Shown: in pieces, positions 46,791 to 58,440 of the stretch | Numbering within the stretch: position 1 is the first letter of the stretch | How the letters are laid out: every line of letters begins with the position of its first letter | Source: Saxidomus purpurata | Lineage: Eukaryota > Mollusca > Bivalvia > Venerida > Veneridae | DNA length: 64,000 bases | Reading direction: 5' to 3' | NCBI GenBank assembly: GCA_022818135.1 | Contig: JAFMSR010000013.1 | Location: forward strand, 23,520,207-23,584,206 | The notes under the pieces: generated by a model | The model's input: the letters and a program-made list of their open reading frames with translations, nothing else | What the model was told of the DNA's origin: nothing | The model's database searches: none | Program-made: the position numbers and the translations under genes

Positions 46791-48191
46791 TCATCCATTT
46801 ACTCTATGTGCCTTGTTAATGTACTTCTCCAAAAACGCAATCACCTAACCGTCTGAGTCATATTTCACATTACGTTACTCGGCAAGTTGACAGTGCTATA
46901 GTTAAGATAGGAAAACCCGGCGTATAAATGTACTTTATCTGTCTGGTACAGAAGACAATAAGTGGTTTCCAGTTATATGTATTAAGTTAAAATAAATAAG
47001 TGAGCGAATCGTTTGGCAAAGTAGTTTCTGAAGAGCAATTTCACTTAAAACGATTTTGTTCTAAGTGTTTCAATGACCTAAACATTTTTCAAAACAAATA
47101 TTGTTTTTTTCTCCAATCGGAAATGATATGCATATCAAAAATACCCGTTCTGCTTTTTTATGTGAATTTACGAGCTGACTGATTTGAAGCAGCATATTTG
47201 ATTTTCTAAGTTAACTGTCATTTGTTCTAACTATTTGTCCGACAATCCTCGCACACCGAACATTTTGCGAAATTTTGGGAAACATATTCAATTTGTTGAA
47301 AAAATGCAGATAGTGCAAGAAAAAGTAGATGCAATTCGAAAAGTATATTCATTTGGCTAAACGATGGTCACTTACGTCTTCTTTATTCAAGCCCATAAAC
47401 GACCTCTTTCCAGGTCTTGACGTCATATATATTGTGTTCAAGATGTTTTATGATTGCTTTAAAAATATAGATGCTAGAGTATAAAGAAATTAATTGTTGA
47501 CAACTGGACGGATGGACCACAGACATTCAACGATCCTCAAAGAAAAATTAGGGCAGCCGCTACAGAGAATAAAGAAAGAAATCAAATCTGTAAAATATAT
47601 AATCTGAAGTGTTCTTGCTATCTTAAAGTTTATCACTTCAGGTCCTTGGTGTGAGGGAAATAAATGTTTTAGAACAAAAGCTACTTCTGGGGTACAAAAC
47701 TGTTTACTCTCCGGGTAAAATCAGATTTAGTGGTTGAGTGTTAAGTAACAGTTGAGTTCTTACGTTCTTTCGTGTTTTGTTGATTTGCCTTCAATCGATG
47801 GAATTTAAGGCCAACGCATTGATAGACCCATTGATGTAAATTGCACACTGTTTTATTAATAGATGAACTGGAGTTAGTCTAGTCAACTGACGTGAAATTG
47901 TTTAAATAAGCATTGATGAAAACCATTACGGTTCTCAGTAGTTCATTCATACCAGTTCTCTTTAAAGCATCATATAAAGGACTAATTACATAGAATAATG
48001 TAATACAGAAACAAAGGCTTCCAGTAGTGCCAACACGTATTTTCAATTTTGGTTCTTTTTATCTTTTTGCAGATACTGTATATGATAGTCTTCCGGAAGA
48101 AACCTAATGGGTAATGATTGGAAATCTAAAGCATTCTTTAAATAGAGTTTAGTTATTGAAAATGAACGGTATACAAGCATACTGTGAATAA
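46791..48191. other. No gene seen
   Basis: AT-rich non-coding sequence without recognisable structure. Confidence 0.4.
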
Positions 48192-48423
48192 TATCATAGA
48201 AATGTGATCCAGACGCGGGACTGACTCTCGTCGCGGTAGGTTAATAACTGTATTTGATCATTTATGTAATACCAAATACCGGTATGGTCGATTGCAATAT
48301 CAAACGACAATAGGGATATAGTAATTCGACCCAGAATGTTTAATTGTGAATCGAGCGCGAAGCACGTGTATGATCCCACCGCGACGATATCCAGTTCGGA
48401 ATCTGGATCATATTTTTATGATA
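48192..48423. mobile_element. Palindromic-ended MITE, 232 bp
   Basis: About 50-bp TIRs: the left arm TATCATAGAAATGTGATCCA… to TCGTCGCGGTAGG, the right arm CCCACCGCGACGA… to TGGATCATATTTTTATGATA. The arms are imperfect. The 61-codon minus-strand frame here lies inside the element. No obvious target duplication can be fixed. Confidence 0.8.
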
Positions 48424-49970
48424 ATGACCCTTTGATTACATACTTTGGGATACTATATCACTATTCACCGAACACAATATAGTTTATTACATCTATTTAT
48501 TGTATACTAGAGAATCTACGTCTAAAACACCGGGCGTAATGTATTGGGCTATCATACACAACGTTTAGATAAAATGTATTTACTTTTTGTGTCGTTTTCT
48601 TATTTTGTCTTTTAAGATAAAATGTTATTACAATACATGTCAAGAACAAAAGGAAATCAATTTTCTTCAGCAGTGTCTGTTACTGAGTTGTCCTCAGTTT
48701 TGCTGAAATGCATTTTCTAAAGTCATCGCTACGTTATCAGAAGTGAATGAAATACTTACATACAAACAAAAATCACGAACACGTATTTTGCAAGATTTTG
48801 TCATGTACTTCTTTCTGAGTTGCAAACATATTTAACATGCTTTCAGTCTGTATATGTATTGTTTACACTGGCCACAAATAAACATGATTCAATCCATGTG
48901 ATTAGAACCAGCCGAATGAGAGAACTGTCACCTAACAGTCATTTACTCTGACGCTATTTCTTCTTCTGCATATGGAAAAATATAACATTGTCGTGGATGG
49001 ATTCCCCCCCCCCCTGTTTCAATAATATCAGTGTCTTTTATATGTAAACATAACATGGCGTCACTTTCAGCTTATCCAAACCGACTTATTCGTTCGAAGT
49101 CATAACTTACAAAATACTTTTGACAGAACATATATACAAAACATGTAGGGTTGGTGCAATATAGCCGATTCATAATTCCTACTGTTTAGCTATGACACTT
49201 TATATCAGTTAAATGATAAAAGATATTTTATTTACAAAATATGGGTTTGTCCGATGCACGTCAAAAGTGAACTGTTTTAGTTTCTGTAGGGACAGTATAT
49301 AACCATTACTTTATTATTCATTCTTCTTCATAAAACATACAGCGCAAAGATTACATACTTAATAAGATTTTGATTAGTCTACATAATTGTATACGAACTA
49401 AGATAGATAAATAAGTGTTCGTCATAATTACAAAAAATGTATTCAACTTTTGGGCATGATTAAGAGATTTCTCCAATACGACTGTTTGCTGCAAATTAAT
49501 TCTTTTTTTTACGATTCCATATATACAAAGATAGTGACTCTATACTTTCAATAAACACCCAGCTTGACTGAGGTAATATGTGAACAACTTCAATATCATT
49601 TTGAAATTCAGTAAAACAAATGTACACAACGCTTGATTTGTGAAAAATGAGTTGAATTCAACGTTGGTTTAAATCGTAGTACCAAAATTGAACACAAATT
49701 AGGAATATTATGTTAAATATTTGTTCTGGCAAAGAAGATAATTTATTTGAACTGAGACTCACACCACATTCTTACAATAAAGTGAAACTTCTGTTGTATA
49801 TCTCCAAACAGACGTATTAATTTTGCATCGCTGCGACACATTAAACAACATTGAAGGACTATCAATTGGCGCATTCAAACAGTGTTAGATCTTTCAAATA
49901 GTTTAAAAGGAAAGAATATGATTGCTCTAAATCATAATTCAAAAGGGCATCAGACAGACATATCGCTTAC
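48424..49970. other. No gene seen
   Basis: AT-rich. A C-run lies at 49004-49014. If the candidate exon at 49971-50079 is real, this stretch would be its first intron. Confidence 0.35.
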
Positions 49971-50079
49971 CTTTATCTTCGGATGAAGGCACGGATCGCC
50001 ATGACTGAAATCTTCTGATTGAATCTGAAGAATCTCTGATTGTCTTTGATCTATTAAAGATAATATTAACCTTAGTCAT
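49971..50079 (-). CDS. Candidate first coding exon of an unknown host gene (partial)
   Basis: On the minus strand an ATG at 50079 opens 36 codons plus one base and runs into a strong splice donor (AAAG|GTAAGC, GT at 49970-49969). The encoded piece starts MTKVNIIFNRSK and is rich in Ser, Arg and Asp (DSSDSIRRFQSWRS), like a cytosolic N-terminal tail. There is no signal peptide. A Kozak-like context is weak (CTGCCATGA). No downstream exon has been identified, and a donor after an open stretch can arise by chance, so this is tentative. Confidence 0.3.
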
Positions 50080-51169
50080 GGCAGTGTTTCGTAACGACTG
50101 CTACAAAAAAAGATCATTGTCGATTAAACACTTTATCAATCACTTTGAATGAAAGAGTGCGTATTTCTCTATATTTAAATAAACAGTATGAAAATAGCCG
50201 AAGATTGTCTTTAAATACATGCTTAAGAAGATGTATGCCCATTAAACATCAACACGGTGTTATTTTAACTTGTTTTCTCTTTAACTGCAGGAAGTGCGGC
50301 AGTTCCAGTTTTTTATTAACTTTCAAACACAGGACTTATCGGCACGGCTGCTCAGTATTATTGTACGTAAACATTTCATATTGTCATTTGTTGCATGTTT
50401 AAATGCGATTTAAATATCGAAGAAACAAAAAAGATCTATATAATGTGTGTTATATTGTTCCGAAAAAGATAACATCTCTACGACGTAAATGTAACCCGTT
50501 TAACCTGGTTTTCTCGGTGCAATTTTTACAAGACAGGCACAGTTATATATCTTTCTTGCTACGATCTTACCACAACAATAATTACTGCAACTTTGTAATT
50601 AGAGTAACAAAAAGCATGGAAACTGCATAAGCCTGTCAGAAATGCATTAAATGTTGTTTGTTTAGCTTGATTCGTGCCAATTTGTGCATATTGGCGGTAT
50701 TTTGGTAGTTTTGGTGATTATTTTCCACATTGCAAGAATAAAACAACCAGGATTATATTATTTACTTATTAGTTGACTAATTAGAAAACTATAAACACCC
50801 CTCCATTACAAACAGTCGCCATGAAGTAAAACAAAATAATCGATTAGTGTTTGTAGAAGTGGCACTGTTTTGAAAATGATCTAATAAAAAGTGCATACCT
50901 ATTACAAACTGTAGACAACTGATGATGTATTTATTTGATGTGTTTTTTTTTTTTACATTTTAAGCCAAATTGTTCTGTAGCATTTGTTTTACTTTATCCA
51001 CATAGTTTTTCCGTATATTTTTCCACAGAACGATTAAAATGTAAGCATCTAAATGCAAACATTGAAGCGACATATTTAGTAAAAAACCGCTGTTGCATAC
51101 ATAAGATAGATTTTCCTATGATTAGTTTTATAATCCCAAATAACCAATATCTAAACTCGACCTAGATTT
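50080..51169. other. No gene seen
   Basis: AT-rich. Three short plus-strand frames (50145-50402, 50403-50630, 50935-51165) show no recognisable features. Confidence 0.4.
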
Positions 51170-51345
51170 CATCAAGGGAATCATTTTGATCAAGTTTTAT
51201 GAAAATCGAATAAAAAATGCAACCTCTTTTGCATACAGTAAGTACACAATTGTGGACGGACAGACGACAGACAGACGACGGACATAAGGCGACCACAATA
51301 GCTCACCTTTGAGCACTTCGTGCTCAGGTGAGCTAATAAAACAAT
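51170..51345 (+). repeat. Bivalve repeat end with AGCTCACCT hairpin
   Basis: Contains 'atttcatcaagggaatcat', 'gttttatgaaaatcgaat' and 'gacggacagacgacagacag', and ends in a near-perfect stem-loop at 51300-51334 (AGCTCACCTTTGAGCAC, then GTGCTCAGGTGAGCT). This end is typical of very abundant mollusc repeats. Confidence 0.75.
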
Positions 51346-51351
51346 AAATTT

Positions 51352-51720
51352 AAAACAAGAGGGCCAAAACGTCCATAATTTGTTAACCTGGGACCTACTT
51401 ACAACAATCTGTGACCAAACTTCAACCCTAAACTATTTATCATAAACACAAGCATTCTGTTTGATCATTACAATACAAACCTTCTGACCAATTTACATGG
51501 TGATTAGATGGTAAATGTCACCTGTATACACAAGGCTTGTAGCCAGGTACATGTAGCTTCGTTGTTGACCCAAGGTTACCCAAGTTCAAACCCAAATTCA
51601 AACTTTACCTAAATTTCACCAAGACAATATATTGACCAAGTTTCATGAAGATCCATGAAAAATGCAACTTCTATTGCAAACACAAGCATTTGATCCCTTG
51701 GCCTAATTTTTGTATTTAAA
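51352..51720 (+). repeat. Bivalve repeat beginning AACAAGAGGGCC
   Basis: Starts right after the previous element with 'aacaagagggccaaaacg', followed by 'cctgggacctact', 'ttcaccaagacaatatattg' and 'agtttcatgaagatccatg'. Probably the same superfamily as its neighbour, in head-to-tail order. Confidence 0.65.
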
Positions 51721-53871
51721 AAATTAATATTCAAAATCGATAAAAATTACATCAAGATAGTCATTCAAACGAAGATCCAATCTCCAGTTTATTTGTGTAA
51801 TAATTTTTAAGTCATTATTATAAATTTAGTCACTTTGTTGCAGTAGATCTTTAATCTCTTTTAACAAATCGGAAAGAACAACGTAAAACTGTGAAATTGC
51901 ACTTATTCACATTAATGCTGAGCCGATTCAAAATGGGTGACTTCCAATTTAAACAAAATCTAACTTCATATTATAGTGGTATCTGATTTATATGAATTCT
52001 TCTGAATAGCCATGAACTACTGTGATATCCCGAAAATTATGTTTGGCAAGTAATGATCCAAATATCTTACTTTTGGCAGAGCCTGTGAATAAATGCAGTA
52101 TAAATAATAAAGATTGATGCAACTGACTGATGAATGTTTCTTTCTCAGTAAGATATAGACTATGTTTTGGGCTATTCTTTGAATAGAATTATTATTATGC
52201 ACCTCCATCGTCTGGCCCTATTTTTCTCAGCAGACGCAATGTCACTTTTTGTCGTTTATTCACATTTGGAGGACTGACAATAATCTTTCAAAGCGGCCGA
52301 TTGTGTTCTTTGGAATTAATTCTCAAAGCTTCTTGTATTTAATAATGATAAGTTGCAAGCAGTTACTGCATGGTAAGTTGGGATTTAACTATCAAAGATA
52401 AAATATGTCTTGCGTGCCCTTTTTGAGCTTCGGTCTGCAGTATCTTATTATTATGCAGAATAATACGAATAATTACCAAAATGCCTTAACGGAAGATTTC
52501 TAAAATCTATTAATCCTTAAAAGCTAAAAGTTAGTTTATTATATGGCAATCTACACATTTGTGAAAGTTTTGTTTTTAATTTCTAAACGAATTAAACAAA
52601 GGAAAAATGTTTCTCACGCCAACACAAACACAATTTTCATAAAATTGACAAAACTTCCATTTCTTTTAAAAACAACGTTACTATGCTCTAAAACATAGAC
52701 CAAGTTGAATGTTTAAAGCATACTAAATGTGTTCCCAAGTCTTATTCAGACGTTGGAGCTGTCCAAAACAAATAATGCATTTAGTAGCGCACTTGCAGCC
52801 ATACACCATTTTATATTTAGATTAGTTTGCATATAACCATAACGATATATATACTTTTTGTTAATAATAAATACGTCACGACGTATAAGGGGGCGGGGCC
52901 GTTTGGTCCGGGGGGGGGTTTCCGACCGACCGCAGCAGTTCTCCAAGTTATTGTCTTAAAGAAGTTTTTTTTAAGGATCTGCCATCCTCATAACTTCCAA
53001 ACGATTTGAGTTTTGCGTTCCAAATGAAGGGCAGATCTGCGGCACAATATGCAAAATGAATTGGAATAATTTAGTTATAATTTATCAGCAAAGTTGCATA
53101 ATTATATATTTCAGTAATCGTGAGTAATCACTCATTATGATATCAGGTAACGCATTCTCTGCTGTAAACCGTCTGAATATTTCTTTTGTTCTTGGTTTGT
53201 TCTAGCTAACTAGCAGATAAAGCCCTTTAAACTGATCTTTAGATATTGTTAACATACACAAAATAAGTATGATATAAGTTAGATATATTTCACCAGGGAA
53301 TACTCACTAAAGTTGCTTAACAAGAAAGTTGTTACTTCAAATAGAAATATGTCATAGAACATACTCTCAGGATAAGTTAAAATAATTAAAATCTTTAATA
53401 CGCCATCATATTAAGTAAATACTTGTGTTGCTTAAAGTGTCTTTCGTCGTTTTCACAGAATTTCTTAAATGCAATGTCAAACAAGCACATTATGAAAGTT
53501 TAGATATATAGGAATCAGTATTTTCAATCAATTTGTAAAATGCATATTCTAGCATAAAACGTGCAGTTTTTGCCCATTTTGCCGGTGTTTTAACAGGAGG
53601 AAAATGTGTGTTCACGGGGAGATTCATGCGCTGTTATAACCCGTTCTAATTACAAAGCCATTGTAAACAATGGACCTGTCTTCAAAGTGTTCATCAAGCA
53701 TAGCGTCAACAGTACCAGGCTTAAACCGCTAGTGACGTCAAAAAATATTAAGTACACTACACGGACGTTGTTGAACGTCTTACTAGTGAGAGCGTTTCAT
53801 GCTTATTTTTATGATTTGTGTATGCTAGAATAGCGTTAACGAACATTGTTTCCTGTAATAACACCTGCGAA
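51721..53871. other. No gene seen; one GC-rich patch
   Basis: AT-rich apart from 52888-52935, which is G-rich (GGGGGCGGGGCC and a 9-base G run) and ends in GACCGACCGC. That patch may be a fragment of a GC-rich repeat. Confidence 0.4.
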
Positions 53872-53872
53872 A

Positions 53873-53932
53873 CCCCTGGGATATGCTGGTGCCCTCGCCA
53901 TAACGGGCTCGGGCACCAACCATCCCTCGGGA
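53873..53932. repeat. Stem-loop within a dispersed bivalve repeat
   Basis: Arms 53873-53894 and 53911-53932 pair (GGTGCCC with GGGCACC in the inner stem, CCCTGGGAT with ATCCCTCGGG in the outer). 'acgtgtaaaac'-type sequence follows. I recall this 'ggtgccctcgcc…gggctcgggcacc' word as a common clam repeat. Confidence 0.6.
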
Positions 53933-54919
53933 TTCTGCAGATGTTAGAACACGTAAAAACGTGTAAAACTACTACACAATGCTTTAATACTTTACAGAAA
54001 ATGTATATTACGTAATTAATTTGCCTAACGAGAGATTTTATACCTATATATGATGATACCTCAGTAAATTATCACTATAATTAAACATCGTATTTGAAGA
54101 GCTTTAATTGAAAATGCCACATTAATGTCTGAGATTATTTTGCAATGATTAAATCTGTAGGTAAGACCTATTGTTATTAGAATACTATGTGGATACGAAC
54201 AATCTTTTTTTATTTGCATTTATTTCCGAGAGATTATTGAATATCATATCGCTGCGATGATATTTCTAGTTTCAATTTGTGAAGATGCCTTGGCTTTGAC
54301 AATCATAAGATGGATTTTTCTGTTAGAAGGTAGGTATATGGCAAGAAAGTAGTCCCTAAAGAGTAATGACAAAGGTTTTGCGCTTGAAACCTTTGATTAT
54401 ATACGGAACAACTTTTAATTATATTTGTTCATACGTTGACTGAGCTTTTGCTATGTTGTGGGCTTCCTGACAAATGACGTCACTTTCAAAGAAAAATAAG
54501 GAGGCATGAAATGGGGTATACAAAACTTAAAATTTAGACATGCCATTAGAAATGACTGGAGACTAAATTTTCAAGGGTCAGAAACAATAGTATCATCTGT
54601 AATAACTAAGAAATTTAGTTTGTATTATACACAACTTCTAGAAAATGTTAGTTGTGGCAGATTAAGCCCTATGACGAATGCTGAAATATGTTCAAAGTCA
54701 TAGGTATACAATCAAATTTGTCTTTAGCAGCTAGCCAAGGGATATATCCAACAGAAGATACTTGCTAAATACATGTGTATCATCTCTTAAAAGAACATTT
54801 AAATATTAACTGCATAAGGCCGGTGACTGCTTAATTAGGTTGACTACTAAAGTTCAACTGGGTAACAACAGTTATTTCGAGCTGATAGTGTTGTAATTAT
54901 GTCTTATTATCATGGGTTT
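53933..54919. other. No gene seen
   Basis: AT-rich non-coding sequence. A 65-codon frame at 54506-54703 has no features. Confidence 0.4.
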
Positions 54920-55371
54920 TAGCAAATGTAACAAGCAAATTCAGTGAATTTATATCCCCCGCAAAATGAAGCAAATAGCTGAAAAAGAACAACTGGAAAC
55001 TGTATCTGCCTGTCTGTTTACGGAAAAAAAGGCATTTTTAAAATGTCGCCACCACACTGGGGCCTCATCTCTGGTGTGAACTTATTTTCTTCAAGTTACA
55101 GTCATAATGAACGTATTTGTTGTAATTTATATTGAATCAGTACTACTACTTTCAGACAACAAGATTTCTTTAGTTTCTATATAGAATAAGTATGTAAGAA
55201 AAGCACTACGTCCCCTTAAGGACCTCATTTCTGTAAACCTCCAGTTTCTAAATTTTCCGTTGTTATACAACACAAAATGAACTATTTGTGCCACAGAAAA
55301 TCAAATTCTGATAAGCCTTTTCAGATTTTTTTGAATTTCACCACCCCATTGGAGCCTCATCTCTGACCTCC
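54920..55371 (+). repeat. Left arm of a 2.5-kb inverted-repeat structure
   Basis: From 'acaagcaaattcagtgaatt' through 'gaacaact(g/c)gaaa', 'cactggggcctcatctctgg', 'cccttaaggacctcatttct' and 'catctctgacc', this arm matches the reverse complement of 56945-57416. The arms are diverged by substitutions and small indels. 'ggggcctcatctctg' and 'ggagcctcatctctg' also form internal direct repeats. Confidence 0.8.
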
Positions 55372-55713
55372 AAAACATAAATAATAGAATCTTTGGAGTA
55401 TTATAACTTTAACCTAAAAGTTTCAGCTATGCATTCCCAGTCATTATCGATAAAATCAGCGGTTTAAAATATAGTGCAGTACCGTAAACAATTCATTAAT
55501 CTATGAAGAGTTGTTGTTGTACAATTAATGGGTGGATGCGATTTATTACAGACAGCCTCTATATTGAGTAATTGTGGTAAAATGAGGCATTTTTCGCCAT
55601 AGGTTCTTCTTTGAAAATGTATGTATTTATCATTTTACGTTCATTGAACACATAATCTGTGTTTCGATGATATAATCTGCTAGATGAAGGGAGTGCCCCT
55701 TTAAAGTGGAAAG
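55372..55713 (+). mobile_element. MITE-like element, left-truncated copy
   Basis: Same family as 34258-34633 (shared 'gtcattatcgataaaatcag' and right end 'gggagtgcccctttaaag'). It lacks the first ~40 bases, the break coinciding with the end of the inverted-repeat arm. Confidence 0.8.
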
Positions 55714-56944
55714 AGACCGGTATTCTCAAAGTAAAGTGTCTTAATACTAAGTGCACACATCTGCAAGTGAATCGCGAAATTGAAATGTTTATTGATCATA
55801 TCCGGCTAATATTGCTGTCCGATCGTGCAAGTAACGATATAAAATGGTTAAATAAAATAAGTTGTTAGGATTGCAGTGGATGGAATGAAGTATTTTGTTA
55901 CGCCGTTATCGTGAGAGCTTTACAACGAACATTATCAGTAAGTTATGACTTAGTAAACTTTCACAAAACTGGATAAAATTTGTTTGTCAGAATACTGCTA
56001 AATCATGTTTGCAGACTCAAATTATTAATGTGGTCGCAAATCAGTTCCGTTGCAAATCAGTGCTAAATTACCTTAAAGTTAAATTGATAAAACTCGGTTT
56101 CAAACTCCGACAGATGGCATAAGATGCATAGCAAGATAAATATTGCATGGAATGTGGCACATTATCTGACGTTAATACGTCATATGTTGACATCTTAGAT
56201 CAGCTAAAGAACTCAATCAACATACAAACTTCATGAAAATCAAGTTAATGTAAATCAAAAGTTCTCTTGAGAGCTTCCGATCAAACAATCTTTGAAATAT
56301 ATCGACCCTAGCTATTGGATTTGTCTTTTCATCTTTGTAGACAACGTATCCTAGTTCTTCGTGATCTTTGCAAGTACATGAAACAGTATGTGGTTCCTGG
56401 TTTAACTACTTTTGCACACTCATGACAGAGTATTACTAGCTTTGATATAAAAGAAGTCGTAAAGTTGAAACAGATAAGTTTAACGTTTATTATCTAAAGA
56501 CTTTAAAACAATCAGTTTTAAAGAAGTTTCGGCTGTAAAAAGAACTCCAGTTTATTCTAACACGATTTTTCATTGTTATCTTTTAACTTTCACTGTAGTC
56601 TCAATAAAAGCTTTAGAACATGGAAATCCTTGATATTCATCAGTGGCCCGATCACTGTTAAATGTAATTTTACAGATCTAATAGTATAATGTGTATAAAT
56701 GAAGGATAATAAAGGTATAACATTAAGTGTATTATAAAGCCATTGAAAAGTATTTTTCTGAGCCTTTTATTTCTATTCGTCTTATGTGGTGCTCTTGGAC
56801 TAGACAATATACTTTCCTTACCATGGTCCTGTTGCACTTTTCTTAGATATTTTATATAGAATCTCCAGAATTGTTGTTTTCTGAAAATTGATAGTGCTAT
56901 TTTAGTTTAACAAGCAACAAATGGGTTCTGTATGACTGTAAGAT
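55714..56944. other. Interior of the inverted-repeat structure; no gene seen
   Basis: AT-rich sequence between the arms. No open frame of useful length. Confidence 0.4.
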
Positions 56945-57416
56945 TCAAAAAAAAAAATTACTCCTAAGAGATGAGGTCACAATGGGGTGGTGTAAAGGCT
57001 TGTCAGAATTTAATTTTGTTTGGCACAAAAAGTCAATTTTGTATTCTCTAAAAAATAGAACATTTAGAAACTGCATTTATACAGAAATGAGGCCCTTAAG
57101 GGGATGTAGCGCTTTTCTTAAATAATTATTCTATATAGAAATTAAGGAATTTTTATTGTCTGAACTTAGTTCAAAACGTAGTACTGATTCAATATAATAT
57201 AATATTCAATATAAATTACAACTAACTACTTAAAGTTCATTATGACAAGATCTTGAAGAAAAAACCTATCTACTGGAAGACGAGGCCCCAGTGGGGTTGT
57301 GAAATTTTAAAAATGCTTTTTTTTCTGAAACAGGCAAACCAATACGCTTTCGAGTTGTTCTTATTTAGTTATTTGTTTCATTTGGCCGGGGATGTTAATT
57401 CACTGAATTTGCTTGT
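56945..57416 (-). repeat. Right arm of the 2.5-kb inverted-repeat structure
   Basis: Inverted counterpart of 54920-55371. Contains 'gatgaggtcacaatggggt', 'aaatgaggcccttaagggga' and 'gacgaggccccagtgggg', and ends in 'aattcactgaatttgcttgt'. Confidence 0.8.
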
Positions 57417-57611
57417 TTTTTAATTGTTTTTATATTAACAACATACGACAGAGAGAACGAGTAACATTTTCAAGCAAGCTGACAACACTTCATTTGCATA
57501 CAACAGAACTAAAATTCGCGCGTCTATTTTTAACGACTTAAGAATGAAATGATTACTTATGATGCAGACTGATTTATGGAGATTGCCTGTCTCGTAAAAA
57601 TATAAAAATGT

Positions 57612-57729
57612 TTTAAATAGAGTTTTACATGTAATACCATCATTCTTACAGGCGCCTAATGCTTGGTGATTTAAAGAGGGCTTCACATGTTATACCAGCA
57701 TTCTTACAGACGCCTAATGTTTGGTGATT
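57612..57729. repeat. Tandem ~58-bp duplication
   Basis: 'cattcttacaggcgcctaat' plus 'gcttggtgatt' recurs 58 bases later as 'cattcttacagacgcctaat' plus 'gtttggtgatt'. Confidence 0.85.
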
Positions 57730-58163
57730 GCCCCCTTTACTGTTAGTCACACCACTGTTTTCTTTGATGATACATTGTATTTTGGAGTATATTCTTTTGA
57801 CACGGAACTTTCTTGCTTGGTCCTGCTATTACAAGTTTGGATATTTTTACTCCTGATGTAAACAATATAAACGTGCATGCAAGGATACCTCCACTCACTT
57901 TCGTTTAAACTTCCACTTCAGATAAAAGGCATATAGTCATACCTCAATATTATAGAATTTTGTCAGACGTGTAATAGGGATTTTAATCACTTGCAGTGAA
58001 TCCTTTTAACGACTGAGCATTAACCAAGAGAAAGTCGTTCATGAAAATGACTTTTAAATAAGAATTTGCACAGTTCACTGAATGACTTACCAACTGTATA
58101 AAAATTGAAATTAGAGCTCGTTAAATGTGATTTGACGACCAATAAATTGTTGAATATTAATCT
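57730..58163. other. No gene seen
   Basis: AT-rich non-coding spacer. Confidence 0.4.
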
Positions 58164-58440
58164 TAAAAAACAAGGCAGTAAATCAATCCATTCGCACAGT
58201 TAGACGTATGACTATCGTGTTTTTTAACAGTATATTTCAATTTTGTGTAAAATATATACATAATTCGATTGTCAAATACATTATAATTCAGGATTAAATT
58301 AAGTTTAAGCAATTTTGATGCGATGAATAAATTGACATGATATATTTACGTAAAAAAACAAGGCAGTAAATCAATGGATTGATTCGGGAACAAAATGGAG
58401 CAAAGAAAGTGCCTATCGTGTTTATAAAAACGCTGCTTGG
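58164..58440. repeat. Diverged duplication, ~188-bp period
   Basis: 'aaaaaacaaggcagtaaatc' near 58164 recurs near 58352, and 'ctatcgtgttt' follows in both. Confidence 0.6.
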
